64,000 bases of DNA from AP-15 sp963703855 (GCA_963703855.1 CAVPFW010000004.1:208451-272450); one strand, 5' to 3'; positions 46,366 through 57,000 are shown, counted from the stretch's first letter. The notes: a model not told the origin generated them from the letters alone. Numbers and translations are program-made.

Positions 46366-46713
46366 GGCTCCGCCTCGCCACCCGCGCAACCCCGAACCGA
46401 TCCGGTCGGCCGCGAGGCCACCGCCAGGCGCAGGATCCCTCCTCTCGGCCAGATAGTCGGGCAGCCGGGCGAATACGTCCCGCAATTCCTGGCGCAGATC
46501 ACGCTTGAACTCGAAAACGACCGAGCCGAACAGCGTGTCGGCGCGGCCATGAACCTCGGGCAGCCGCACCTCATGGTCGATTTCGTGATAAGCGACGCCG
46601 AACCCGTGACGGAGAATTTCGGCGAGATGTGTGCGCACGGATTCGTGGCCCGGCCGGGTCGCCAGGTTCGCCACGATCTCGGGAAGATGCTGCTCTCGCC
46701 AGGTGCCTAGCAT
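46366..46713 (-). pseudogene. Nuclease/methylase-like N-terminal fragment joined in frame to cbiD
   Basis: From ATG 46711-46713 about 95 codons read as a conserved domain: VRTHLAEILRHGFGVAYHEI, EVRLPEVHGRADTLFGSVVF, EFKRDLRQELRDVFARLPDY. The D-x(n)-E-x-K arrangement (GRAD...FEFK) resembles the PD-(D/E)XK core that opens some restriction-modification and N6-methylase proteins. The rest of such a protein is missing; after LAERR the frame passes through a short nondescript linker into cbiD. It is most likely the remnant left by a deletion. A translated fusion cannot be ruled out. Confidence 0.55.
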
Positions 46714-46788
46714 GAATTCGAGGATCTACCCGCGCCGCCACTGATCAAGGTCTTTCCTCGTGCCGTCCGATACGCTACAAGATCTGGT

Positions 46789-47079
46789 ATGACAGCGCAT
46801 CGATCAGCCCGTCAGCCCGATCTCTTCGGCCGGCCGCAGCTTGGCGGCCGAGCCCCCGCCGCCGGATTTTATCGCGCGCATACGCGGCGAGCTGACCGCC
46901 ACTCTGGCTCGCGTCCAACAGGCTGCAGCTTGCCGTGGAAGGACCTGACGGCGGCGACCCTGGCGGAATTGCGCTTCAACTCGATCGCCGGCTGGCTGCC
47001 GGAAGACGAGGCGAGCGCATTGCGCCTCAGCTTCCAGGACGAAATGAACCGCCTCTTCGCCATCGCCGAACCCCGCTGA
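46789..47079 (+). CDS. Small conserved-looking protein, possibly with two compensating frameshifts
   Basis: A 96-residue frame starting ATG 46789 with RQPDLFGRP and ending LPWKDLTAATLAELRFNSIA, GWLPEDEASALRLSFQDEMN, RLFAIAEPR. Between about 46840 and 46928 the neighbouring frame looks more protein-like (EPPPPDFIARIRGELTATLA, RVQQAAA), which suggests one base gained and one lost. I do not recognise the family. It is divergent from the nuclease-like fragment, 75 bases away. Confidence 0.5.
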   Translation: MTAHRSARQPDLFGRPQLGGRAPAAGFYRAHTRRADRHSGSRPTGCSLPWKDLTAATLAELRFNSIAGWLPEDEASALRLSFQDEMNRLFAIAEPR

Positions 47080-47426
47080 GGGCGATCGGCCGCCGGATCA
47101 AAGCCGATCAGGATGTGGAACCGCTTCGATCGCTTGCGGAAGCCGGCGTCGCGGCTGATCGGCGGTAAAATCGCCGTAATCGCATCATATCGTGATCATT
47201 GCGACTGCCTCGCACCGGCTGCGATTTGTCGCTCGGGGAAATGCGGGGACCTGTAAATCCCTTGTAGAAACAGGAGGCCGGCGGGGCACGGCGGCCCGAC
47301 CGGAGGGCGATGCCGCCGGCCGGCGGCCAACCGGCTTCGATCTGACGCGGGGGCTTGGTTGGGGGAATCGGCGGGGTAGGGTATTGCGAGGGCGGCGGCA
47401 GGCAAACCGGCGGAGAGATTTGCGCA
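47080..47426. other. Gene-free intergenic region
   Basis: No coding frame or known RNA is evident. There is a short AT-richer patch at 47165-47205 that may carry a promoter for the MmgE/PrpD gene, and a G-rich tract with CCGGCCGGCGGCC-type palindromes at about 47276-47330. Confidence 0.35.
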
Positions 47427-48783
47427 ATGGGTCGAGAGATCGAGGAATTGGCGCGGTTTGTCGCGACGACGCAATGGGAGGATGTTCCCGAACCGGTCCA
47501 GCATCACGCGAAGCTGGTGCTGCTCGATACCTTGGGGGTCATTCTCGCGGGGTCGCAGCGGCCGGAGGTGCGCCAGCTGCGGGAGCGGCTGGCGGGCACC
47601 GCCGGGCACCGGGGCGACGGTCTATGCGCGCGGCTGGGCGGCGACTGATCCGCGCATGGCGGCATTGCTGAACGGCACCGCCGGGCGGGCGATCGAGCTG
47701 TGCGAGGGGCTGCGGCTGGTGTCGGGGCAGGCGGCGCTGCAAGTGCTGCCGGGGGTGCTCGCGGTCGGCGAGCACGCCGGCAGCTCCGGGCGCGAGCTGC
47801 TCGCCGCCTTCGTGCTCGGCTACGATGCCGCGGCGCGGATTTCGGGCGGGTTCACCCCGCGGCCCCTGGCGCACCAGAACGGGCAGGTGTCGCTGCTGGC
47901 GGCAGCGGCGGCCGGGGCTCGGCTGCGCGGGCTCGACCCCGCCGGGGTCAGCCTGGCGATGCGCATCGCCACGGTGCTGATGCTGACGCCGAGCTATACC
48001 AACGCGGTCGCCGGCGCCACCGCGCTCAACATCGCCGGCGGCATCAGCGGCTTTGCCGCGGCCCTGGCGCCCGAATTGGCGCTCGCCGGGTTCACCGCGC
48101 AGGGGGACGCGATCGAGGAGGCGCTGGGCCAGCTGGTCGGCGGCGGCTTCGCGCCCGACCACCTGCTCGACGAGCTCGGCGCGCGCTGGGAGATCACCCG
48201 CAACTATTTCCGCCTCTACGCCTGCTGCAACCCGATCCACCCGGCGCTCGATTGCCTGGCCGCCGCATTGGCCGAATTGCGCCCGCGCCCCGATCAGGTC
48301 GAACGCATCGAGGTCGCGACCTATCGTTTCGCCTCGGTCATGCGCAACCCGGACCCGCCGAATTATTTCGCCTCGAAATACTCATTCCCCCATGCCGCCG
48401 CGGCGATGGTGGTGCGCGGCCATGCCGGCTACGCGGCGCTCGACGACACCGCCCTCGGCGATCCGGCGATCGCGGCCTTGCGCCACCGGGTGGATATGAC
48501 CGAAGACCCGGCGATGAGCGCCGCGGCTCCGCGGCTGCGCCCGGCGCGGGTCACCGTGACCCTGGCCGACGGCCGCCAAGCCACTCATTCCTGCGACAGC
48601 CATCGCGGCGATTTCCAGCGCCCGTTTGCCGAGTCCGAGATCCGCGCCAAATTCCATGAGCTCGCCGAAATCGTGCTGACCGCGGAAGGGGCGATCGCGG
48701 TCGAGCGCGCCGTCGATCGCTGCGAGCAATGGAAAAATGTCGGCGAGCTGACCGAGCTGCTGCGCCGTCACGGCCGCCGCTGA
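47427..48783 (+). CDS. MmgE/PrpD-family protein, with a frameshift
   Basis: Members include 2-methylcitrate dehydratase and cis-aconitate decarboxylase-like proteins. ATG 47427 opens IEELARFVATTQWEDVPEPV, LLDTLGVILAGSQRPEVRQL. Near 47601-47603 the frame breaks; removing one C joins it to TGATVYARGWAATDPRMAAL, LNGTAGRAIELCEGLRLVSG, ELLAAFVLGYDAAARISGGF, MLTPSYTNAVAGATALNIAG, YFRLYACCNPIHPALDCLAA and the end of the family. The reconstructed length is about 451 residues. No prpB or prpC is adjacent, so the reaction is not assigned. Confidence 0.85.
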
Positions 48784-48971
48784 CTTTGGCCGCGGCAAAT
48801 TTCCGGCTGCCAAGGGGGGCCGGTTCGAGGAACCCGGTCGTTGGGGAAGGCATAAATACTCGGATTTCGACCAACTTTCCTCACCGTTAAGGTTAATGCC
48901 AAGAAAAGAGTCGCCCTATAATTGATCAAACATATGTATTGATTGCGCAGATAGATTCCGCTCGCGTGTGA

Positions 48972-49328
48972 TCGACCGCCGGCGCCGCCTACTCGCTGTC
49001 GTTCCGGATCGGCCACCACGCGCAGGACCCGCAATTCTACAACGGACCCGCGGCGGCGACCCTCGAGCTCAACGGCTCGCCGGTCGGCGTGTTCTCGAAC
49101 GACAACGGGCCGCCGCCCGATATGCTCGATTGGGAGGAGTTCACTTTCGACTTCAACGCCGCCGGAGCGGCCACGACGATCGCTTTTTTCAATGCGATCT
49201 CCGATCTCACCCAAAACGAGGTCGGGCTCGACAATGTGGTCCTCGCCGCCGTGTCGGAACCGGCGTCGCTAGCCCTGCTCGCCGGCGGTCTGGGCCTGCT
49301 GACGCTACGGCTCCGAAGGCGGGCTTGA
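48972..49328 (+). pseudogene. 5'-truncated PEP-CTERM exported protein
   Basis: About 118 codons follow an in-frame TGA at 48969-48971 with no start: AYSLSFRIGHHAQDPQFYNG, AATLELNGSPVGVFSNDNGP, LDWEEFTFDFNAAGAATTIA, then the sorting tail VSEPASLALLAGGLGLLTLR with RLRRRA. The tail (S/P-E-P, a hydrophobic helix, then Arg cluster) is the PEP-CTERM signal recognised by exosortase. The signal peptide and N-terminal half are missing, and the 48890-48965 flank is abruptly AT-rich, so a deletion is likely. An internal ATG at 49089 could give a 79-residue product without a signal peptide. Confidence 0.7.
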
Positions 49329-49378
49329 GCCCGGCGGCATAATGCCTGCGATCGGCGCTCCGTAAACTGCCCGCGGCG

Positions 49379-50776
49379 TTACTGGCCGGCGAGCTCGCGG
49401 GCCTCCGCTCGCGGCGCCGGCACCGGCGAAAGGCGCAGGACGATGCGCAGCCCCGGCGCGTTCTCGCCAAGCTCGACGCCGACGCCGTGCAGGGTTGCGA
49501 CCGCCGCCACCAACGGCAGGCCGAGGCCGCTGCCGGGCGTCGTCCGGCTGGTTTCGAGCCGGTGGAACCGGCGGAACACGCGGGCGCGCTCGCCTTCGGG
49601 TATTCCCGGCCCGGTATCCGTCAGCACGATCTCGATCCGATCATGCCGGGCGGCGGCGGTCAGCGTGATCGCGGCATGCGGCGGCGAATGCTTCATCGCG
49701 TTCTCGATCAAATTCGCCAGCATCCGAGCCAGCAGCTCATGGTCGCCGCTGACCCGCAGGCCGCCGGCGATGTCGGCGGCAAACCTCTGCCCCTTCTCCT
49801 CGGCCATCGGCTGATAGACTTCGACCATCGTGGACAACAGCCCGGACAGGTCGATCTCGCGGAACTGCCGGACAGCGCCGCCGCTTTCGACTTCGGCGAT
49901 GCGCAACAGCGCGCCGAAGGTTTCAAGGATCGCATCGACCTCGGCGATGCCCCGGTCCATCGCGGCGCGAAGCTCGTCGACCGAGCGGGCTCCACCGCGC
50001 GCCAGCTCGAGCCGCTGCCGCAGCCGGGTGAGCGGGGTGCGCAAATCATGCGCGATGTCGTTGGCGATCTGCCGCGTCGCCTCGATCGAGCTTTCGATGC
50101 GTTCGAGCATCAGGTTGAGGCTCGCCGCGAGATGGTCGAACTCGTCGTCGGTGCCGCGCACCGGCAGCCGTCGCGAATAATCGCCGGCCATGATCTCGCG
50201 CGCCGTGCGGCCGATGGTCTCGACCCGGCGCAGCAGCCGGCCGCTGATCGCCGCGCCGCCGCCGAAGGCGAGCACGAGGGTGATCGCAAAGCTCCAGCCG
50301 AAGGCGCGCAAAATCAGCTCGCGCATCTCGTTGCGCATATCGGCGGCGACGCCCACCAGCAGGTAATCGCCGCCCGGCAAGGCGACCCCGCGCGCGTGGA
50401 TATTGCGGCGCCGGCCGGCGCCCCAGGCAGCGGCGAAATCGAACCGGCCCTCCCGGTTGCGAGCTCCGGGCAGATTGCCGGCCAGCACTTTTCCGCCGCC
50501 ATCCTGCAACAAATAGAGCATCGGGCCGGCCGGCATCTGCCGCACCCGGTCCTCGATTGTCGCGGCGAGCGCGCCCGTCCCGTCGGCCCGCACAACCGCT
50601 TCTAGCTCGGTCATGTCGCTGTCGATCGCGGCGTCGAGCTCGCTCGTCATATAGAGGGCGGTCGCCCAATAGATGACCGCGAACAGGATCACCGCCGAGG
50701 CGCTGAACAGCAGCGCGTACATCAGAGTGAGCCGGAAGCTCGAGGTCCGGAAGACCCTAATCAGGGCCGCGTACAC
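49379..50776 (-). CDS. Sensor histidine kinase
   Basis: A 465-residue two-helix membrane kinase. The first helix is LTLMYALLFSASAVILFAVI near residue 17, a 130-residue periplasmic sensor follows, and the second helix FGWSFAITLVLAFGGGAAIS is near 165. HAMP residues (RRVETIGRTAREIMAGDYSR) lead into the H-box ANDIAHDLRTPLTRLRQRLE, the N-box LANLIENAMKHSPPHAAI and the G boxes LTDTGPGIPEGER and GSGLGLPLV. Its start overlaps the end of its response regulator by 20 bases. It is divergent from the RND efflux operon, which it probably controls. Confidence 0.92.
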   Translation of the reverse strand: MYAALIRVFRTSSFRLTLMYALLFSASAVILFAVIYWATALYMTSELDAAIDSDMTELEAVVRADGTGALAATIEDRVRQMPAGPMLYLLQDGGGKVLAGNLPGARNREGRFDFAAAWGAGRRRNIHARGVALPGGDYLLVGVAADMRNEMRELILRAFGWSFAITLVLAFGGGAAISGRLLRRVETIGRTAREIMAGDYSRRLPVRGTDDEFDHLAASLNLMLERIESSIEATRQIANDIAHDLRTPLTRLRQRLELARGGARSVDELRAAMDRGIAEVDAILETFGALLRIAEVESGGAVRQFREIDLSGLLSTMVEVYQPMAEEKGQRFAADIAGGLRVSGDHELLARMLANLIENAMKHSPPHAAITLTAAARHDRIEIVLTDTGPGIPEGERARVFRRFHRLETSRTTPGSGLGLPLVAAVATLHGVGVELGENAPGLRIVLRLSPVPAPRAEARELAGQ

Positions 50777-51434
50777 AATATCCGGCCCCTCTGACCGTGT
50801 GGATCAGCTCCGGCCCGAACCCCCTGTCGACCTTGCTGCGCAGCCGGCTGATATGGGTTTCGACGACGTTGGTGCGCGGGTCGAAATGGAGGTCCCACAC
50901 GCGTTCGAGCAGCATCGTGCGGGTGACGACCTGACCCGCGTGACGCATCAGATATTCGAGCAGGCGGAATTCCCGGGCCTGCAGCGCGATCGGCTCGCCG
51001 CGGCGCCGAACCGTCCGCGAGGCGAGGTCGAGCTCGAGGTCGAAGACCCGCAGACAGGTCTCCGGCGGGGCCATCCGCCCGCGCCGGCCGAGCGCCGCGA
51101 CCCGCGCGGCGAGCTCGGAAAAGGCAAAGGGTTTGACCAGATAGTCGTCGCCGCCGACGTTGAGCCCGGCAACCCGATCCTCGACGCCGCCGAGCGCGGT
51201 CAGAAACAGCACCGGCGTCTCGTCGCCGGCGCTGCGCAGGGTCTTGACCAGCCTCAGCCCGTCGATCCCGGGCAGCATGCGGTCGACGATCAGCAGATCG
51301 AAGCTCTCGTCCATGGCACAGACCAGCCCTTCGGCGCCGGCCGCAGCGCGCGCGATCAGATGCCCCTCTTCCTGGAGGCCGTTGGCGACGTATTCTGCGG
51401 TTTCCTCGTCGTCTTCGATCAGCAGGATCTTCAA
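50757..51434 (-). CDS. OmpR-family response regulator
   Basis: A 225-residue regulator. The receiver has MKILLIEDDEETAEYVANGL, the phosphorylated Asp in FDLLIVDRMLPGIDGLRLVK, LFLTALGG and the Lys in GGDDYLVKPFAFSELAARVA. The winged-helix effector has LLEYLMRHAGQVVTRTMLLE and TNVVETHISRLRSKVDRGF, with the typical RGAGYCVR end. It resembles CopR/CusR-type metal or envelope-stress regulators. It is first in a two-gene unit with the kinase. The 173-base gap to the RND operon should contain its binding site. Confidence 0.93.
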   Translation of the reverse strand: MKILLIEDDEETAEYVANGLQEEGHLIARAAAGAEGLVCAMDESFDLLIVDRMLPGIDGLRLVKTLRSAGDETPVLFLTALGGVEDRVAGLNVGGDDYLVKPFAFSELAARVAALGRRGRMAPPETCLRVFDLELDLASRTVRRRGEPIALQAREFRLLEYLMRHAGQVVTRTMLLERVWDLHFDPRTNVVETHISRLRSKVDRGFGPELIHTVRGAGYCVRGPD

Positions 51435-51607
51435 GCCGGGGGTAAACTCCTCATTCCGCGAACTCCGGGACTGGCCGCAGGGGGGACGAGGCGCAGTGCA
51501 AAAACTCCGGCGCGCCCGGTCAAGTTACAAATTCCCAACCTGCCGGAAATGCGCACCCAACTTCGGCCGCGATAGGGTGACCGCGGGGAAAAGCAAAATC
51601 GACGATC
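51435..51607. promoter_or_regulatory. Divergent promoter region, two-component system and RND operon
   Basis: A 173-base region between the regulator start and the outer-membrane factor start. An AT-richer patch GTTACAAATTCCCAACC at about 51524-51541 resembles half-sites of OmpR-family metal regulators and is a candidate operator. No clear -35/-10 pair can be fixed by eye. Confidence 0.35.
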
Positions 51608-52981
51608 ATGGCGCGAACCAAGCTTGCGGCGCTGAGCGCCGCGCTGCTGCTGCTGTCCGGGTGCGAGAGGTATTCGCCGTTGCCGCTCGATCCGCGGCCG
51701 CAGCTCGCGCGGCGCCTGACCGACCTCGATTTCGGCCCGACATCGGCGGGGTGGGGGAGAGCAGCGATCGACGTACAGCGCCCGCTCTCCGTAGACGCGG
51801 TCGGCCTGCTCGCGGTCGAGAACAACCCGGACCTCGCGGCCGCCCGCTCCGCACGCGGCGTCGCCGAGGCGCAGGTCCTGCAGGCGGGCCTGCTGCCGAA
51901 CCCGTCGATGACCGGGCAGGTCACTCCGGTTCTCGGCGGACCCGGCACGGCGACCGGATGGACCGCCGGCCTGAGCCAGGACATCAAGGCGCTCGTCACC
52001 CTCAAGGCGTCGCGGCGCAGCGCCGCGTTCGCCGCCCGCCAGGTCGAGGCCGACCTTTTGTGGCAGGAATGGCAGCTGATCGGCAAGGCGCGGCTGCTCG
52101 TCGTCGACATTGTCGAGGGTGACCGGGTCGGGGATCTGCTCGCCGCGGAGCACCGGCTCTTCGCCGAGCGCTACCGCCGTTCGGCCCAGGCTGTGGCGCA
52201 GGGCAATCTGCCCTTGAGCGCCGCGGTGCCCGATCTCGCGGCGCTCTCCGATCTCGACAAGACGATCGCCGATATGGACCGCCAGCAGCAGACCCGGCGG
52301 CATGATTTGGACGCGCTTCTCGGGCTCGACCCCGGGGTCGAGCTGAGCCTGGCCGCGGATATCAGCCTGCCCCCGCTCGATCCGGCGGCGATCGAGAGGC
52401 AGCTGCCGCTGCTGCCGGACCAGCGTCCGGATCTGCTGGCGTTGCAGCTCGGCTATGCGGCGGCGGAGGAAAAGCTGCGCGGCGCCATCCTGGCGCAATT
52501 TCCGGCGCTGGCCATCGGCGTGCTCGGCGGCAGCGACACCACCGCCGTCCTCTCCGCCGGCCCATCGGTCACCCTCGATCTGCCGATCTTCAATCACAAC
52601 CAAGGGAATATCGCGATCGAGCGCGCATCCCGACGCAAATTGCGCGACGAATTCACGGCGCGGCTGACGGCGGCCGTCTCGGGGGTCAAGATCTTGCTCG
52701 CCGCGCAGAACCTGATCGGGCGTCAGCTCGCGGCGGCAAAGGCCCGGCTGCCGCAGGCGGAGGCGGCCGCGAGCAACGCCGAGGCGGCCTACCGCGCTGG
52801 CAACCTCGACGAGCGCGGCTACGTCGACCTGGTCACCGCGCTGCTGACGCAACGGCAGAACATCGTTCTGCTCGAGCAGGCGCTGCTCGAAGGACGGGTC
52901 GCGATCGCCGCCCTGGTCGGCGCGGGGATGCCGGTCGCGCCCCCCGCAACTCCGCTGCGCATGTCGGCGGCCGGGAAATGA
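51608..52981 (+). CDS. Outer-membrane efflux lipoprotein (TolC/OprM family)
   Basis: A 457-residue outer-membrane channel of a tripartite pump. The N-terminus is a lipoprotein signal with lipobox LLLLSGC (Cys near residue 19). The body has the TolC repeat pattern: LLAVENNPDLAAARSARGVA, ADLLWQEWQLIGKARLLVVD, LLPDQRPDLLALQLGYAAAE and AEAAYRAGNLDERGYVDLVT. The stop overlaps the next start (ATGA), coupling it to the adaptor. First gene of the RND operon. Confidence 0.92.
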   Translation: MARTKLAALSAALLLLSGCERYSPLPLDPRPQLARRLTDLDFGPTSAGWGRAAIDVQRPLSVDAVGLLAVENNPDLAAARSARGVAEAQVLQAGLLPNPSMTGQVTPVLGGPGTATGWTAGLSQDIKALVTLKASRRSAAFAARQVEADLLWQEWQLIGKARLLVVDIVEGDRVGDLLAAEHRLFAERYRRSAQAVAQGNLPLSAAVPDLAALSDLDKTIADMDRQQQTRRHDLDALLGLDPGVELSLAADISLPPLDPAAIERQLPLLPDQRPDLLALQLGYAAAEEKLRGAILAQFPALAIGVLGGSDTTAVLSAGPSVTLDLPIFNHNQGNIAIERASRRKLRDEFTARLTAAVSGVKILLAAQNLIGRQLAAAKARLPQAEAAASNAEAAYRAGNLDERGYVDLVTALLTQRQNIVLLEQALLEGRVAIAALVGAGMPVAPPATPLRMSAAGK

Positions 52982-54021
52982 GGCCTTTTGTCGCCGCCCT
53001 CGTTTTGGCCGCCGCTTCCGCCGGCACGGCCCCGGCCCAACCGCCGCCGCCGCCGAGCGTGCTGGTGCGGGCCGAACCCTTGCGCCAGGGGTCGCTCGAG
53101 CTGACGGTCGCCGCCTACGGGCTGATTCAGGCCGCGACCGGCACCACGCTCGACATCAGCATGCCGCGGGCGGGCCAGGTCCTGCGCTTGCGCGTCGTCC
53201 CGGGAGAGCGCGTCAAGGCCGGCGGCCCGTTGTTCGATTACGGCCCCGAGCCGGCGGAAATATTGGCCTATCAGCAAGCGCTGTCGGCGCTGACCCTGGC
53301 CCGCCAGGAGCTGGCGCACGCGCAGAGCCTGTTCGCCCAACGGCTGGCAACCCAATCGCAGCTCGACCAGGCGAGGAAGGCGGTCAGCGACGCGGAGGCC
53401 CAGCTTGCGGTGCAGCGGCAGCTCGGCGGCGGCCAGCCGCAGCGCGTGACCGCGCCGTTCAGCGGCATCGTCGCCGCGCTCGCCGCGACCAACGGCGCTC
53501 ATGTTCAGGCCAACGCGACGATCCTGCAGCTGGCCGAAGCCGGGCGGCTCGAAGCCGTGCTCGGGGTTGCAGCCGAGAATGGCGTACGCCTGGCCCCGGC
53601 CATGCCCGTGCGCCTCGTCACGTTGGCGGCGCCGACCACGCGCATCGACACCGCGATCGGCTCGGTCGCAGCGCTGCTCGACCCCAAGACCCAGCTCGTG
53701 AATATCTTCGTGCCGCTGCCCGCCGCCGATCCGCCGCCCGCGCTGTTTGCCGGCCAGCACGTTTCAGGCGAGATCGTCGCCGGCAACATCTCCGGCTGGG
53801 TGGTGCCGCGCGAAGCAGTGCTGAAGGACGCGAACGGCCCTTACGCCTTCCAGATGACAGCGGGAAAGGCGCGCCGGGTCGCGGTCAGGATCGTCGGCGA
53901 AGCGGGGGACAAAACGGTCATCGCCGGCCCGCTCGATCCCGCGAACAAGCTCGTCATCACCGGCAATTACGAGCTGTCGGACGGCATGGCGGTGCGCGAG
54001 GAGGAGGTGGCGCCGCAGTGA
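52978..54021 (+). CDS. RND efflux periplasmic adaptor (membrane-fusion protein)
   Basis: A 347-residue periplasmic adaptor linking the RND pump to the outer-membrane channel. A signal peptide (FVAALVLAAASAGTAPAQPP) precedes the lipoyl/biotinyl half GTTLDISMPRAGQVLRLRVV, a short coiled-coil hairpin (ALTLARQELAHAQSLFAQRL), the second lipoyl half VTAPFSGIVAALAATNGAHV and a beta-barrel domain. The C-terminal region ends TVIAGPLDPANKLVITGNYE. It overlaps both neighbours by four bases (ATGA and GTGA). Confidence 0.92.
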   Translation: MRPFVAALVLAAASAGTAPAQPPPPPSVLVRAEPLRQGSLELTVAAYGLIQAATGTTLDISMPRAGQVLRLRVVPGERVKAGGPLFDYGPEPAEILAYQQALSALTLARQELAHAQSLFAQRLATQSQLDQARKAVSDAEAQLAVQRQLGGGQPQRVTAPFSGIVAALAATNGAHVQANATILQLAEAGRLEAVLGVAAENGVRLAPAMPVRLVTLAAPTTRIDTAIGSVAALLDPKTQLVNIFVPLPAADPPPALFAGQHVSGEIVAGNISGWVVPREAVLKDANGPYAFQMTAGKARRVAVRIVGEAGDKTVIAGPLDPANKLVITGNYELSDGMAVREEEVAPQ

Positions 54022-57000
54022 GCCTCTCAGGGTGGGCTGCGGCCCATCGCCGTTCGCTGCTGTTCATGGTGTTCGCGATGGCTGCGGCGGGCATTTATGC
54101 GGCTTTTGTCTTGCCGGTCGGGCTGTTCCCGCAGGTGTCGTTTCCGCGTGTGCTGATCACGCTCGAGGCGGGCGATCGGCCGGCGCAGCAGCAGGCGCTG
54201 CTGGTGACGCGCCCGGTCGAAGAGGCGGTGCGCCGCGTTCCCGGAGTTCTCGAAATTCGCTCGCAGTCGAGCCGCGGCTCGTCCGACGTCTCGGTCAATT
54301 TCGATTGGGGCTCGGACATGGCGACGCGGACGCTGCAAATCGGGGAGGCGATCGCCCAGGTGCTGCCGTCGCTGCCGCCTGGCACGACCTATCTCACCCG
54401 TCGGATGGACCCGACGGTGTTCCCGATCCTCGCCTACAGCCTGACCTCGCCGACAGTGCCGCAGGTCGCGCTGCGCGACCTCGCTCAATATCGCCTGGTG
54501 CCGCTGCTCTCCTCAATCCCGGGGGTCGCCCGGGTCAGCGTGCAGGGCGGACAGCAGCAGGAGTTCGAGGTCTATGTCGACCCGGCGCGGCTGCAGGAAT
54601 TTGGCCTGGCGCTGTCCGATGTCGCCCAGGCGCTGCGCCGGGAAAACGTGCTGACCGCAGTCGGCCGGCTCGAGGACCATTACAAGCTCTATCTGCTGGT
54701 CTCGGATCACACCCTCGGCGGGCTCAACCAGATCGGCAGGGTCGTCGTCGCGTCTTCCCCGCAGGGTGTCGTTCGCGTCAACGACGTAGCAACCGTGACC
54801 GACGGCGTCGTGCCGGAATGGACCCGCGTCGAGGCCGACGGACGCGAGGCGGTGCTGCTCAATATTTACGAGCAGCCGGACGGCAACGCCGTCGCCATCG
54901 CCGCCGCGGTGCGCCAGAAGCTCGACGCCTTCCGGCCGCAGCTCCCGCCCAATGTCGCGATGGCAAATTGGTACGACCAGAGCGTGCTGGTCGCGCAGTC
55001 GGCGGCGAGCGTGCGCGATGCGATCCTGATCGGACTGGGGCTGGCGAGCCTCGTCCTGCTGTTTTTTCTGCGCAGCTGGCGGGCGATGCTGATCGCGGTT
55101 CTGATCGTGCCGGCGACGATGGCCGGGACCGTGCTGTTCCTGAGCTTTGTCGGCATGAGCTTCAACATCATGACCTTGGGCGGCATCGCCGCGGCCGTCG
55201 GGCTCTTGATCGACGACGTCATCGTCATGGTCGAGCATATCGACCGCCGCGCGCGGGCGGCGGCGGTGGGCGACCGGCCGGTGACGATCCTCGCCGCGGC
55301 GCGCGAGTTCCTGACCCCGCTGACCGGATCGAGCCTGGCCACGGTCATCGTCTTTGCGCCGCTGGCTTTTCTCTCCGGCGTCAGCGGCGCCTTTTTCAAG
55401 GCGCTGTCCTTGACCATGGGCTCGGCGCTGGTGATCTCGTACCTGCTGACCGCGATTGCGGTCCCGCTGCTGGCGCACCTGCTGCTGCGGTTCGGCGACA
55501 GCGAAGCCGAGCCCGAAGAGGGTCGCCTCGTGCGGCTGCACGGAACACTCGTCCGCCGCCTGGTGGGGGCGCCCTGGCTCGTCGCCATTGCCCTCGTCCC
55601 GCTCTTGGCGCTCGGCTGGATCGCCTACCGCCATGTCGGAACCGGGTTCATGCCGGTGATGGACGAGGGCGGCTTTATCATCGATTACCGCGCACCGCCC
55701 GGAACGTCTCTCAGCGAGACCAATCGTCTGGTCCGTCAGGTCGAGGCGATCCTCCAGGCGACGCCGGATGTTACGACCTATTCTCGGCGCACCGGCACGA
55801 GTCTCGGCAGCGCCGAGCTCATCGAGGCGAGCGAAGGCGATTTCTTCGTGCGCCTGAAGGCGAGCGGCCGGCGCCCGATCGATGAGGTCATGGCTGACGT
55901 GCGGCAGCGCATCGACAATCAAGTCCCCGGCCTCTCGATCGAGCTGGCCCAGCTGATGGAGGATGTGATCGGCGACCTCACCGCAGTGCCGCAGCCGATC
56001 GAAATCAAGCTCTCCGCCACCGACCCGCGGGCGCTGATGCCGCAGGCGCGCAAGGTGGCGGCGGCAATTGCCAAGGTCCCGGGGGTCGTCGAGGTCAGGA
56101 GCGGGGTGGTGCTGGCCGGGGACGCGCTCGACATTCGCGTCGACCCGGCCAAAGCAGCGCTCGAAGGGGTCGACCCGGACGCGGTCACCGGAGCGCTCGA
56201 CGCCTATCTCGGCGGCACCGTGGCGACCGAGCTGCCCGGCGCCTACAAGCAGGTCGGCGTGCGCGTGTGGCTGCCGCCCGATCTGCGCCGGCGCGACAAC
56301 GACCTGCCCAATTTGCCGATCCGGGCCCTGGACGGCCACCTGTTCCCGCTCGGCCGGGTCGCAACGATTACCGCCGACGCCGGGCAGCCGCAGATCACCC
56401 GTGACAACCTCGCGCAGATCGTCGCCGTCACCGCGCGGATCGAAGGGCGCGACCTCGGATCGACCGTCGCCGATGTCCAGCGCGTGCTCGACGGCAAGGG
56501 GGTCTTGGGACCCGGCGCGACTTACGAGCTGGGCGGGCTCTACGAGCAGCAGCAGATCGCTTTTGCCGGGCTCGTCAAGGTGTTCTTGGCCGCGGTCGCG
56601 GCCGAGCTCGTGCTGTTGTTGTTCCTCTACGAGCGCTTCGCCGTCCCGTTGATCATTATCGCTTCGTCCTTGCTCGCGACCAGCGCCGTTTTCACCGCGC
56701 TGTGGCTGACCGGGATCGAGCTCAACATCACGGCGCTGATGGGGATGACGATGATCATCGGCATCGGCACCGAGATGGCGATCTTCTATGTGTCGGAATA
56801 CCAGGAGCTGTCGCGGCATATGCCGGCGCGTCAGGCCTTGGTCGAAGCCAGCCGCAACCGGCTGCGGCCGATCACGATGACGACTTTGGCGGCGATCCTG
56901 ACCCTGCTGCCCTTGGCCTTGGCGATCGGCCAAGGCTCGGCGATGCAGCAGCCTCTGGCGGTTGCGATCATCGCCGGCCTCGTGCTGCAATTCCCGATGG

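Noticed and set aside
45253..46713. CbiD as a natural 486-residue protein
   Set aside because: The first 116 residues do not resemble CbiD, whose normal start and length are met at 46365; treated as a fused remnant instead.
49089..49328. Complete 79-residue PEP-CTERM gene
   Set aside because: The conserved-looking sequence extends upstream of the ATG to an in-frame stop with no signal peptide, so it is a truncated gene.
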